From Dendrobium chrysotoxum (Eukaryota; Streptophyta; Magnoliopsida; Asparagales; Orchidaceae): a DNA stretch of 64,000 bases. The notes under the pieces were generated by a model. The model saw only the letters and a program-made list of their open reading frames with translations. It was not told the DNA's origin and did not search any database. Below are positions 21,083 to 33,294 of the stretch, in pieces (position 1 is the stretch's first letter; each line of letters starts with the position of its first letter). The translations under genes were made by a program, and so were the position numbers. The stretch is taken from NCBI GenBank assembly GCA_019925795.1, contig CM034298.1, forward strand, positions 26,341,556 to 26,405,555. Reading direction: 5' to 3'.

Positions 21083-22892
21083 TTAAACGTCATATTTAGG
21101 AACCCAAACAGATTTGGGTTTCTTCTTATGAAAGAAGAATGTAATGCATGTGTGCTGTGCTGTGAAACAGGTAATTTGGGCCTCCATACCCAATATGTAC
21201 TACGGTGAACAGTACAGGTGTGAAAAATGTGTCCTAGCATGCCACATGAAAAATATCTAACACTAGGAAAAAGGTTAACTAATCTACGTGGGTGATAGTG
21301 CCTCTTCCTAGGTTTGTATGAAACATGCTTTGATGATTTTAAAACAGATTCTTCAAAAGGTGGAGGTGCATAAAACTGTGCAAAAGTAGGAGGTGTTTCA
21401 TTTTTCTCAAAAGTACTGATTTTTACTCTTAAAAATTCATTCTCCTTGTTAAACTTACAATTTTAAATTTTTATGCTCCATTACTACTCTCCACATCACA
21501 TGCCAGATTGTCTAATTATTTGAAAGTTTTCTCTAAATCAACATGCAAAGTTTTCAGTAAATCATGTTCAATGATTAAATCAAAATGCTTTTTATTCAGC
21601 TCATCAAATTTATCAAATAAAGATATGTGATTGCAATTAATAGTAAAATGATCCTTAATCAAAATTTCATGCTCTTTTTGTAAATTTAGAAGTTCTAGTT
21701 TCAGGCTAGCATGAGATTTATTGAGCTTCCTATACAATGCATGAATTCTTTTAGACACTTTAAATAATTGATCGTAAGTAAGCTCGCATACCTCTTCCTG
21801 GTCAGACTGACCAGGATGATCATTAGCCATTAGACACAAATTAGTTTCCTCCTCTTCAGCTTCAATCTCAGAGGAGTCAGATGCAGAATCTACCCAGAAT
21901 ACCTTCTGAATCCGCTTCTTATCCTTTCTGAACTTGTGTTTCTCCTCACCCTTCTCCTTGCTTGGGTGAGCTTTAAGTGTAGGATAATCAGCCTAAATGT
22001 GTCCAGGCTTCCTGCATTCAAAACAAACAGTATCAAATGAACCTTTAAAATTTTTGCTGGACTTACCCTTATTCCACTTCTGAAAGTTCTTATGTTTCTT
22101 CCTTCTAAAGCTTTTGAATTGCCTAGTGATTAAGGCAATGTCATCACTATCATACCCGAAAGTACTAGTATCACTCTCGTTGGCCTTCAGTGCCACTGTT
22201 TTCTCCTTCTTCTTCTCACCTGCAACAAGCTATCTTTGCTTCACCCCTTGCTTGTAAGCAATGAGTGATCCAAGTAAACTATCAATAGAGTAAGTATTCA
22301 AATCTTTAGATTCAGTGATTGCAGTTATCTTAACATCATACGAAGAAGGTAAACATCTAAGAATTTTGTTCACTCTTTCATAGTTTGTAAGTTCTCTTCC
22401 TAAGGCATACAAAGAAGTGATAATTTGAGTGAGCCTCGTATACATTTCAGAAATGGATTCAGTAGGTTTCATGTGAAAAAGTTCATAGTCATGAAGCAAT
22501 ACGTTTAACCTAGACTGTTTGACTTCAGTTGTACATTCATAAGTGATGCATAATCTATCCCAAATTTCTTTACCAGTTGTACAAGTAGAGACACGCATGT
22601 AATCTTCATATTTTAAAGCACAAAAAAAATAGTTCAAACATTTGGCATTCAGTTGGACTAAGTCACGATCATCAAAAGTCCAAATAGTGAAGGGCAGTTC
22701 AGTTTTAACATTATTAATTATTCTAAAAGTTGGTTCATAGCCATACTTAACAAGCATCCATATGCGATAATCTATAGATTGAAGAAAAGTGGATATTCGA
22801 GTTTTCCAAAAATAAAAAGGTATGTTATCAAATAATGGTGGTCGTGTAATTGAATAACCTTCAGCAGTATTACGATTACCAAAGTTAGCCAT
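21083..22892 (-). pseudogene. gag: gag of element B (broken)
   Basis: Gag starts at the conserved ATG (22892) and reads openly for 220 codons through the UBN2-like region, then breaks at 22230. The first zinc knuckle (about 21994-22035) has a stop inside it and its last Cys is Tyr. A coiled-coil stretch is open from 21839 to 21516. The second knuckle region is near 21240. The frame ends with TAA at 21083, one frame away from pol as in the other elements. Confidence 0.86.
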
Positions 22893-22936
22893 GGATCAAA
22901 TTCAAAAGTTTTTCAAAACTAAATTTTATGAAGCCC

Positions 22937-22948
22937 TCTCTTATACCA
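22937..22948 (-). other. Primer-binding site of element B (mutated)
   Basis: On the minus strand this reads TGGTATAAGAGA, two changes from TGGTATCAGAGC, immediately after the 5' LTR plus two bases. Confidence 0.8.
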
Positions 22949-22950
22949 CT

Positions 22951-24622
22951 TGAAAGTTCGATAGGGATGTTAAGCCCTGATGAATTAGTCCCGAGGCTAA
23001 CCAAGAGGGGGGTGAATTGGTTATTTAAAAATTTGAGAGCAATAGGAAACAATCTTTTCGATAATTTGCAGCGAAAATAAGTAAACATATAAATAAAAAG
23101 ATCAAACACATATTTCACCCAAGAAGATAATCACAGAAAACTAAAGTGCAAAAAATAATTAGAAAGAATACACTAGATTTTATAGTGGTTTGGTCAACTT
23201 GACCTACGTCCACTCCTCGGAGCCTCCCCTCCGGGTATTGCACTAACTCAAAGTGACTCTCCTTTTGCTCCCACAGCAAGGCCGAGAAGCCTATACAAAA
23301 ACTCCTTTCCACCGACACGATGAGGCAGAGAACCTAACTTACTTTTGCTTCCTCCTAAAGCAGGCACAGAACCTTGGACTCCTTTCACTTCCTCCTGAAG
23401 CAGGTAGAGAACCTGAACTCCTCTCGCTTCCTCCTGAAGCGGGCAGAGAACCCAGATCTTCTTGTGAATGATCCTCCCACAGAAAATACTAACAAGATGA
23501 GAGACGATGAATGGAGAAGATGACGCTGATCCTTGCTCGGATCAAACTTTGTGAATCCCTCATAAACTCCCCCTCACAATATCCTCTCTCTCTCTCTCTC
23601 CCAAACTCTCTCTCTAGGGTTTCTCTGTAAAGGAAAGTGGCAAAATATTTTTCTTGTTGGAAGAAAAAGATCTTTTATTGGAGGGCCCAAAATTTGCCCT
23701 AAATCTCAACTGGTCGACCAAGATCATCCAGAACAATTGATAGATCATATCGTATGATCAGTTCAAAATCACCTGTTTCAGCCTGGACGATCTGGCCCTT
23801 CTGGACAATCAGTAGAAAAAATTATTCAGATCGTCCCCTACGATTCTGCGATCGTCCGAGATGATTAGTGTAAATTCAAGAATTTTGCCCAGAAGACCGC
23901 TCTGGTCGTCCAGAGAAACTTGTGCTGGATGACCTAAAAATGACTTGATTGTCCAGGACGATACTGATATCGTCATGTACGATTAGTTCAAAAAGTGCCA
24001 AAATTGTCCTGATCACCGCTCTAGACGTACAGCTGAAACACAATGAATGATCATGATCAGCCTGGACGATGTGATCGTATCAATTAAATATTAATTTCTT
24101 TCCTTAATCACCAGACTAATTTAGGCATGATTGTTCTGGATCGTCCGCAACGATCAGATCAAATCTCTAAAAATAAAACTTGCCTATCTTGATCTGGCGG
24201 TTGAAAATTTCTGATTTGAGCCTATCGTCCCGTACGACGTATGGATCATCCAGGACGATCGGTTTAATCAAATAGACTAAACTTGGTCGCCCTAATTAGG
24301 GTTTCTATTTTTGCTTGATCATCCAAGACGATGTGAATATCGTCCAGGATGATCTGAACAAAAATTGAACAGAAACTCTTATTCACTCAAGCTCTCCCCC
24401 TGAGTGTGTGTGTGTGTAAGGTTACTTAGCTAGGGGATCAGTTACATTACAATTGACTCAAGAAAAAAGAAAACATTATATTTAGACACACTTGGACCCG
24501 ATCTTGAGTTTGCCTGAGTTGTTTTTGATCTTTTATACCTGAAATGGGTTAGCCAAGCAAAATAGAATACAAACATGTTTATCATCATCAAAATTATACT
24601 TTTTGAAAACAGATTTGCAACA
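22951..24622 (-). repeat. Element B 5' LTR
   Basis: It begins at 24622 (TGTTGCAAATCTG on the minus strand) and ends ACTTTCA at 22951. It contains palindromes (23720-24360), a TATA-type box near 23675, and three 40-bp purine-rich repeats (about 23330-23460). The 3' LTR pair is 1602-3304; the same CAAGA flanks both ends of the element. Confidence 0.9.
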
Positions 24623-24627
24623 CAAGA
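24623..24627. repeat. Target-site duplication CAAGA, right copy
   Basis: Identical to 1597-1601. After it the LTR of C resumes with GAGTTTAGCATAGG, matching GAGCTTAGAGGAGG in the intact 3' LTR near 34302. Confidence 0.88.
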
Positions 24628-25313
24628 GAGTTTAGCATAGGAGGAGAGTTTGGGTGAGAGAGAGGATCTTATGAGGGGGACTTTTTGAGGGGATTCATAA
24701 AGGTTGCTCCAAGTAAGGATTCGATCGTCATCTTCCTTTTTCATCCTTGGTTCCATGGTGGCTCTAGAAAGATGATTATCAGCATCAGTTTTGGGTTCTC
24801 TGCCTGCTTCAGGAGGAAGCAAAAAGAGTTGGGATTATCTACCTACTTTAGGAGAAAGCAAAAGGATTCTGGGTTCTGTGCCTGCTTCAGGAGGAAGCAA
24901 AAGGATTCAAGGTTCTTTGCCTTACCGGTGTTAGTGAAAAGATTTTGTAAGGGTATCTCAGCCTTGCTGTGGGAGCAAAAGGAGAGTCACTATAGTGTTT
25001 AATGCAATACCTGGAGGGGAGGCTTTAGGGAGTGGATGTAGGTCAAGTTAACCAAATCACTATAAATCTGGTGTGCTTTTTTCATTTACTTTTCTATACT
25101 TTAATTTTCATATATTTCTATGATCTGATCTGTGATTAAAAATATTTAATTTTGGGTATTTTCTTCTGATTACATTATTTGTGTTTTAAAATATTTAAAA
25201 AGATAAAAATATTTTTTATTTTGTGTAAGAATTTTTAAAATACCAAATCACCCCTCCTCTTGGTTAGCCTTGGGACTTGTTCATAGGGGCTTAACAACCC
25301 TAACAAACTTTTA
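24628..25313 (+). repeat. Element C 5' LTR, second part (R/U5)
   Basis: This part is colinear with 34302-34997. It has three purine-rich tandem units (about 24797-24915), the CTATAAATCTGGTGTG segment, and the LTR end ACTTTTA at 25313. Confidence 0.88.
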
Positions 25314-25315
25314 AG

Positions 25316-25327
25316 TGGTATTAGAGC
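25316..25327 (+). other. Primer-binding site of element C
   Basis: TGGTATTAGAGC, one change from the initiator tRNA-Met complement, two bases after the LTR. Confidence 0.88.
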
Positions 25328-25372
25328 GGGATTCATAAAATCAAGTTTTGAAAAACTTTTGAATTTTGATCC

Positions 25373-27141
25373 ATGGCTAACTTTGGTAATTATAATACCG
25401 TGAAAGGATATTCTATTACTCAACTACCTTTATTTGATAATATCCATTTTGATTTTTGGAAAACTCGCATGTCCACCTTTTTGAAATCGATCGATTATCA
25501 TATGTGGATACTTGTTAAAGAAGGTTATACTACACCTTATAGACTTGTTAATAGTGTTAAAACTGAAATCCCTTTTGCTGAATGGACAACTGATGATAGG
25601 GATCTTACATAATTGAATGCTAAGTGTCTAAATTATTTTTCTGTGCACTAAAATCTTAAGATTATATGCATGTTTCAACTTGTGCAACTGGAAAAGAAAT
25701 TTGGGATAGATTAACCATTACTTATGAAGGAACGAATGAGGTTAAACAATTTAGACTGAACATTCTTTTGCATGATTATGAACTCTTTTGCATGAAATAA
25801 ATGAATCAATTTTTGAGATTTACACAGATTGTTACCTCATTATATGCCTTAAGAAGAGAACTCACTAATTATGAAAAACTGAATAAGATTTTGCGATGTT
25901 TGTCTTCTTTTTTTTAAGCTAAAATTACTGCCATTACTGAATCTAAGGATCTGAATAATTATTAAATTAATAACTTACTTGGATCACTAATTACCTATGA
26001 GTAAGGAGTGAACCAAAGGCAGCTTGATGCATGTGAGAAAAAAATGGAGAATGCTATAGCCTTAAAGGCTGATGATACCAACTCTGGCTCTTTAGGTTTT
26101 GATGATGATGACATGGCCTTAATCACAAGGCAATTTAAGAGCTTCTTGAGGAAGAAACAAAAGCATCATCAGAAGTGGAATAAATATAAGAATAATAAGC
26201 ATTCTAAAGTTTCTTCTAATGTTATCTATTTTGAATGCAAGAAGCCAGGGCATGTGAAGTCCGAATGCCCAACATTGAAGGCTCACCTAAGCAAAGAGAA
26301 GGGTGAGGAAAAGACTAACTTCAAGAAGGATAAGAAGAAGATCCAAAAGACCTTCGGGGCTGACTCAGCATCTAACTCTTCTCAAACTGAAGATGAAGAG
26401 GAGGTAACCAACTTGTGTTTGATGGTAGATCATCTTGGTCACTCTAATCAAGAAGAGATATGTGAGCTTACTTATGATCAGTTATTTGAAGTGTCTGAAT
26501 GAATTTATTCTTCATATAAGAAGCTCAACAAAGCTCATGTAAGCTTAAAAATTGAAATTTTAAATCTATAAAAGGAGCATGAAATTTTAATGAAAGATCA
26601 TTCAACTCTAGATAGCAATCACATGGCCTTACTAGATGAATTTGACTCTTTAAATAAAAATCATCTTGATTTAACTGCTAAGCATGATTTCTTGAAAACA
26701 TCGCTTATTGATTTAGAAAAGGCTTTCAAAGAACTAGACACCATGGCATATAAATTAGATAGTAGTGAGCATGCATTGAAACAACAAGTGGCAAACTTTG
26801 AAAAGACAAATGAATTTCTAAGAGAAAAGATCATTGCAATAGAGCAAAATGAAACACCACTTTCACTTGTAGGATTTTATAAGACATCATTAAAGTATGC
26901 ATCATCCAAACCTAGGAAGAGGCACTATCACCCACGTAGATTAGTTAACCCTTTTCCTGGTGTTAGATATTTTTTTTGTGGCATGCTAGGACATATCTCC
27001 CACACTTGCACCATTTACCATAAAACACATCTGGTCTGGAGACCAAAATTAAAAAAATCACAGCATAGCATGCATGCATCGCATTCTTCTTTTCATCACA
27101 AGGGACCCAAATCTATTTGGGTTCCTAAATCTGACATTTGA
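25373..27141 (+). pseudogene. gag: gag of element C (broken)
   Basis: Gag starts with ATCCATGGCTAAC and reads MANFGNYNTVKGYSI. The first open stretch ends at 25612; a heavily damaged part follows (a stop around 25800 and a T-run around 25910), then 26008-26502 with the zinc knuckle CKKPGHVKSEC (about 26232-26270), then the coiled coil from 26590 and a second knuckle near 26968-27009 in which one Cys is Phe (FFCGMLGH). The TGA at 27139 closes gag just before pol. Confidence 0.85.
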
Positions 27142-27182
27142 TGATTTTGTAGAGGTGCTCTCAAAAAAGGCCTCGTAAGAGC

Positions 27183-30100
27183 ATGTGGTACCTAGATAAT
27201 AGATGTTCAAGGTATATGACTGGAGATGTAAATTAATTCATCTCGTTAGAGACCAGGGTAGGAAGCAAGGTAACACTTGGAGACAACACCACCAGGAGAG
27301 TAGAGGGATAAGGTATAATTGATGATTCAAAAAATTTCAATATTGATAATATTTTACTTATAGATGGACTGAAATATAATCTGCTCAGCATCAGCCAACT
27401 CTGTGATAAAGTCTTCAGCATAAAATTTCTACCAACTTGCTATCTTATAAGCTTAAATGATAAATTTATTTTGCAGGGAAAAAGGATCAACAATATCTAT
27501 AAATTAGATCTAAATTACTTTAAGGTTGATATTGCTATTTGCTTAAAATTAATCATTGATTAATCTTGGTTGTGGCATAGGAGATTGTGTCATGCAAGCA
27601 TAAAAAGCCTTAGGAAGATTACCCAAAAAGACTCAGTGAGAGGTGTTCCCAAGCTAGAGTTCACTAAGGACCACCTGTGTGATGCCTGTCAGTTATGGAA
27701 GCAATTCAAATCATCCTTCCACTCAATCAAATACATAAACACTAACAAACCCTTAGAAGTCCTACACATGGATCTCTTTGGACCTGTCATCACTTCAAGC
27801 CTAGGAGGAAAAGTCTTTAGGTATGTGATTGTTGATGATTATTTGAGATTCACCTAGGTTAGATTCATATCTCATAAAAGTGATTCATTCGAGGAATTTA
27901 GATCTTTCTCCACTTGGATTTAGATGAAATTAGGTTGTGAAATTCTAACTATTTATAGTAATCATGGTGGAGAGTTTGAAAATAAGAAATTTGAAACCTT
28001 TTATAAGGAGCAAGGGATAGATCACAATTTTTTAGCTCCTAAGACCTCTCAAGAGAATGGGGCAGCTAAAAGGAAGAACAGGACCCTGGTAGAAGCTGCT
28101 AAAGACATGTTAGCTGAGTACTCACTTCCTAAATACTTTTGGACAGAAGTGGTGGATATAGTTTGTTATGTTCTAAATAGGGTAAATCTAAGATCTAAGC
28201 TGAACAAAACACCCTATAAAATTCTTAAGGGTAGAACACCCAACCTTTCTCACCTCCATATTTTTGAATGTAAAGTGTTCATTCTGAATAATGAGAAGTC
28301 TCAACTAGGAACGTTTAAACCAAAATTTGATGAAAGAGTGTTCCTAGGTTACTCAAGTGTTAGGAAATCAGATAGAGTCATCAATAAAAGAACCCTAATT
28401 ATTGAGGAGACCACTCATGTTGTGTTTGATGAGTTTGATAATTCTAGAAGGTCTAGGGTAGACGAAGAGGAGGTTATAAAAATCACCTAAGGAGTAGAAT
28501 CTGCCAATCTGGAGGAAAGGGTAGAACCTAAAATTTCATTTCCTAGAGATTGGAGATATTCTTCGAGTCAACCTAAAGAACTGATCTTAGGAGACCCTAC
28601 TGAAGGTATTAGAACTAGGCATGAACTTAGAAAAAATGTAAACCACTCTACCTTTATTTTATTGGCTGAACCCACCAACATCAATCATGTCCTTTCTGAT
28701 GAATTCTGGATCCTATCCATGCAAGAGGAACTAAACCCATTTGTTAGGAATGATGTTTGGGAGTTGGTAGAAAGACCTAAGGACCAGAGTGTTGTAGGAA
28801 CCAAATGGGTCTTTAAGAATAAAATGAATGATTCTATTATGGTGGTTAGAAATAAGACAATATTAATGGCTAAGGGGTACAACCAAATAGAAGGGATTGA
28901 TTTTGAGAAAACCTTTGCCCCTGTAGTCCATTTGGAAGCCATTAGAGTGCTACCAGCCTTTACCTATTATAAGGGATTTAAGCTTTTCCAAATGGATGTC
29001 AAGGGTGCCTTTTTTAATGGGATAATAAAGGAAGATATATTTACAGAGCAACCCCCTAGCTTTGAGAATTCCCAATTTCCAAATTATATATTTAAATTAA
29101 AAAAGGCCTTGTATGGATTAAAATAGGTATCCTGAGCATGGTATGAGAGGCTTAGAATATTCCTACTAGAAAGAGAGTTTGTTAAGGGGAGCGTAGACAC
29201 CACCCTTTTTTTAGGAGAGTAAGAAAGGAATTACTCATTATTCAGATCTATGTTGATGATATACTTTTTGGATCTTTTGATAAAAATTTATGTGATAATT
29301 TTTCTAAAATAATGAGTAAGAAATTTGAGATGAGTATGACGGGATAATTATCCTACTTTTTGGGATTTAGTAGAAGGCAAATGGATGAAGGAACCTTTCT
29401 TAATCAATTATAATACATTAAGGACATCCTGAAGAAATATGAAATGGGTAAAGCCAAGTCAATCAACACTCCAATGAGTTTGAGTGTCCAGTTAGATAAG
29501 GATTCAAATGGAAAATCTATTAATCAAAAGAAGTACAGAGGAATAATTGTATCACTTCTTTGCCTGACTGCTAGCAGACCTGATATTATATTTAGTGTTT
29601 ATCTCTGTGCTAGATTTCAGGCTGATCCAAAGGAGTTCCACCTGAGTGCTATTAAGAGAATTCTTAGATATCTCTTAGGAACCCAAAAGTTAGGAATCTG
29701 ATATCATAGGTACAGCACCTAATTTAAAATTATAGGATATTCTAATTCTAACATTGTAAGATATAGGGTGGATAGAAAGAGCACCTCTGAAATATGACAA
29801 TTCATAAGATAATCTTTAGCCTCCATGTCTAGCAGAAAATATAATATGTTACACTGTCCACTGCTAAAGCTGAATATATTGCCTTAGGAAGTTTTGTGGC
29901 CCAGGTCCTTTTGTTAAAGTAAGAAATTCTGGATTTAGGACTTTCTGTAGGCATAATCTCTGTCATATATAATAATACTAGTGTCATCTGCATTTCAAAG
30001 AACCCAATATAACACTCCAGGACTAAACACATCGACATTACGCACTACTTTATTAGGGACCATATTATCAAAGGAGGCATAGAGCTACATTATGTAGCCA

Positions 30101-30196
30101 CTGAAAATCAACTGGCAGATATCTTCACAAAACCACTGGCCTTTAAAACTTAGCACCTTAAGAACCAAATTAGGTGTGATAGATATTTATGCTTAA
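27183..30196 (+). pseudogene. pol: pol of element C (heavily broken)
   Basis: The protease motif is lost (YLDNRCSRYM, with stops near it). The integrase reads openly in pieces: WHRRLCHASIK and CDACQLWKQ, HMDLFGPVI, SNHGGEF (first D replaced by N) and AKRKNRTLVE. RT has FQMDVKGAF and YVDDILFGS with frame breaks around. RNase H is eroded (CNNTSVIC-like, then HIDITHYF). More than ten stops or shifts make this the most decayed pol in the window, as expected for the outermost element. Confidence 0.85.
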
Positions 30197-31915
30197 AATT
30201 GATGCTCTATGTTTATGTTTTTAGCACTTAGCTTTTTATTTATTTTCGTTTGTCTGTTTCATTTTATATGTTTTTTTTATTTTCTGCTAATTTTTCTCCT
30301 TTTTTATTGGTCTTGTTTGCTTGATTTATTTACTTCTTTTATGTGTTGTCCATTATTTTTTGATTTCCTGGTTATTTTCTTTAGAATCTGATCACTGCTC
30401 ACTACTCCTGATAAACTTGATTTCTAAATGAGATTTTTTATGTGTTTTGTTTAGAAGCTTGTAAGTAGTGATTCACTCCTCTAAAATAGTTAAAGGAAGA
30501 AATATTGATGATTGTCTTCTCTTCCTCTAAACCCTTTAATGTATGTTTTTTCTCTTTGAATCAAAATCTATTTCAAAATTTAAAAAATTGGACTTTGAAA
30601 TTGAGATCTATTTTATCTTCCTACGGGGATCTATCTCATATAGATAGTGTTTAAAATCATTGAATCAGGTTCATGTTTTCTTAATCAGGTGATTATATTT
30701 ATTACATGAGTATGATTATGTTTTGTGGTTTAATCTTCCTTATACTAGAAAGTGAGTTTCTTCCTCTTTTATATCTAGAAGATAATCTCACAACTGAGAG
30801 TATTTAGAGATTTTGAAAGGAAGCTAGCTTGCAAAAGAAATGAAAAGAGACAAAATGAGCCCAACACTGAAAAGATGTGCAATGTTTGCCAATTAATCAC
30901 AATGATACACAAAGTGTATCAAAAATCAAAAGATGTGCAAAGTGCACCAAATAACTACAAAAGAGGCATAAAATGAGCTTCCTTCCCATTCAAACCTTTA
31001 AAAATCTTAGAAGAATCTATGTGCTACTTAACCTTTTCAAACACTTGAGCTTGAAAATTATGTTTCTTGATTCTTTACTTTATAATATTATTTTATTAGA
31101 TATTTTTCTATAATGAAGCTTGAAAAGATCACCTTTCTTATCAAATCTCTTCCTTTTTGAAATAGATTTTTGTTTGAAAGGAGCTTCAACCTGTAAGGTG
31201 CATAAGCTAGGGTCTACAAGATCGATTTTTCTAACTTTTCTGGATTTCAGTGTCGTCAATTTCTTCTTATTGGCTTTTGAATTTAAACTAAAGAAAAAAT
31301 TCTCCTTTACTAGAGTGATCGATTCAAAAAAAAAATTGTCGCTTTTGTTGTTTGTTTTATTTTCTTTCATTTTTTGATTTGACTCTTTTGTGTATTTTGG
31401 ACTCCCCTGATCATTCCTCTTCATCATCTAATTTTTTTAAAATTTTGCTCACATCATCCTAGATGATATGATCACATCTCCACTCCAATGGCTGATTTGA
31501 ACAAATTATTGGACATTGTCCTGGACGATCCACCTAATCGTCCTAGATGATCCACGAGGCAAAAATGCTGGACAATTTAAATTAAGTTGGTATAATCCAT
31601 TATTACCGATCATCCTTAACGATCTACCATATTATCCTAGAAAATACTTTTCATGAACGATCATTCGGATCAATTCCTCGGGATGATCGCCTAAGTCTAA
31701 TCATCCTGGATGATACCTGATCAGCCTGGATGATATAATCTACTTTTTAACCAATCGGCCTAGCCGACATTATTGCTTCCAATCGTCCTAGATGATAGCA
31801 CGATCGTCCTAGATGATATGAGCAACTCTTTATAAACAGGCCAATTTCAAAGCTATTCTTCACTCAAACATCCTTCTTCCCTTCAAAGCTTTCTCTTCTT
31901 CAATCAAGCTCATAA
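30197..31915 (+). promoter_or_regulatory. Spacer and internal promoter region of element C
   Basis: The first 1.2 kb is non-coding and holds a perfect GATACAC-AAA-GTGTATC (30904-30920) followed by GTGCA-AAG-TGCAC (30935-30947). From 31440 to 31830 decayed palindromes appear (mostly CATCC/GGATG). A TTTATAAACAG box (about 31830-31845) precedes the ORF3 start by about 70 bp, the same order as in A, B and D. Confidence 0.55.
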
Positions 31916-33040
31916 ATTGCTGGTAGCAAACATTTCGGGATGCTTACTGGAAGCTCTCGAGGGGAACTGTGGACCCTTAATTCCCTGATGCAACAGATTA
32001 GGCAGCTTATCTTCGCTATAAAACTGCAGGGAATACACTCTCCGAGGCAGTCATTCCTTGTACCATGATGTATCCAGTGTTAGATCTGTTTGCTCATACT
32101 TCTCTTACTTTTATTTTGACCCTTGTAGTTCTTTTTCACTCTAAACTGTTATATAAATTCTTCGCCAGTCTTCAAATTAACTCTACCTACATTACACTTC
32201 AATCCTATATAAACAAACGGCCTATAGAAATCACTTATCAGGACTGCCATGAACTTCTCCAACTTTCCACCACTTGAGACAAGCTTCACATCTTTGTCTC
32301 AAATCCTGATTTCAACTGGAGTCCTATCAACCAGTATCTAAGGAACGCAAATGCCCCTTACCATGATGGTGCCTCTAGTTCATTGGTTAAAGATGCTAGG
32401 ACCATCTAACATATCCTTAGAACTTCTATAATTCACAAAGCTGGTGATTGTGTTCATATTACTCTTTTACTTTCCATCACCACCTATTATATCATGGCTC
32501 ATTGGGAATTCAATGCTACTGATCTTCTCTTTCAATATATTGAGCACTTGATTAGCATTAGGGATCCCGTACATAGGAGGAAACAAAATTTGGCCCTAGG
32601 ACACCTTATTGCTTATGTCCTTAAAACCAAGTACAATCTTCAGTATCCTACCCCATCAAATTATCACCCTTCCTTCTACACAAATAACTCCTTCCATGTC
32701 CTCCATAGCACTCGCCTCCATCCGAAGCAAGTGGAGGATATGGGAGAAGAGGAAGAGGTTGTTCCTACACAAGCTCCTGAACCTATTCTTATCTGCCAGC
32801 ACTCATAGCTAGATCAATTGGTGGAGAGGTTTGACCAGTGGGAGGCAAGGTTTGACTCTTATGTTATTGCACAAAAGCAGCAGCATGTAGCAGATGTCGA
32901 TAGTTTTAATGCCTATGTGGCCCAACAACAACAGCAGCATGACCAGGATCTAGCTTAGTTTGGGGAGAAATTTGCTTCCATTCACCAGTTCTTTCAGCCA
33001 CCTCCACCTCTTCCACCTGATCGAGGTCCATCGTACAGGT
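31916..33040 (+). pseudogene. ORF3 of element C (broken)
   Basis: The start codon is ATT where the others have ATG. After a shift and stops the core is clear: YPVLDLFAHTSLTF from about 32068, then FFASLQI, ITYQDCHELLQLS. A stop at 32275 is followed by the second half with MAHWEFNATDLLFQYIEHL (32494 on), LALGHLIAYVLKTKYNL, the acidic stretch and a Gln-rich tail. Divergent from ORF3 of D but colinear throughout, so ORF3 was present before the two subfamilies split. Confidence 0.75.
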
Positions 33041-33140
33041 GGTTTGTTTTTTTATTGTTATTTTCTTTGAGTGTGATGTTTGTATTGTTGTTCCTTCATG
33101 TATGTGTTCTGCTTTATGATTTTTCTCCTTTTTATAATGT

Positions 33141-33294
33141 CAAAAGGGGGAGTAGTGTTAGTGTTAGTGTTGTATCGTTTACTTATTTTAGTAAAGTATG
33201 TTTTGCTTTACTTATAGTGTTTTGCTTTGCTTTGCATTACTGCTTGATTTGAAATTATCTAACAAATATTTGTCATCATAAAAAAGGGGGAGAA
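33141..33294 (+). other. Double polypurine tract of element C
   Basis: CAAAAGGGGGAG at 33141-33152 and AAAAAAGGGGGAGAA before the LTR at 33295, the same pair as in A and D. Confidence 0.78.

Larger units (their letters stand above)
1602..24622 (-). mobile_element. Element B: Ty1/copia (Sirevirus-like) inserted in the 5' LTR of C and itself broken by A
   Basis: B lies on the minus strand: 5' LTR 22951-24622, gag 21083-22892, pol 18024-21041, spacer, start of ORF3 (15656-16081), then after the A insertion the last ~170 bp of internal DNA with a polypurine tract (3305-3474) and the 3' LTR (1602-3304). Both outer ends have the termini TGTTGCAAATC...ACTTTCA and are flanked by CAAGA. About 0.8 kb of B, covering the rest of ORF3 and following bases, is missing at the junction with A. 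All genes are disrupted. Confidence 0.9.

Noticed and set aside
13402..24622. A single element with inverted LTRs made by self-integration
   Set aside because: The CAAGA pair flanks 1602-24622, and the 3' LTR of B at 1602-3304 completes B, so nesting plus a deletion explains the inverted LTRs better.
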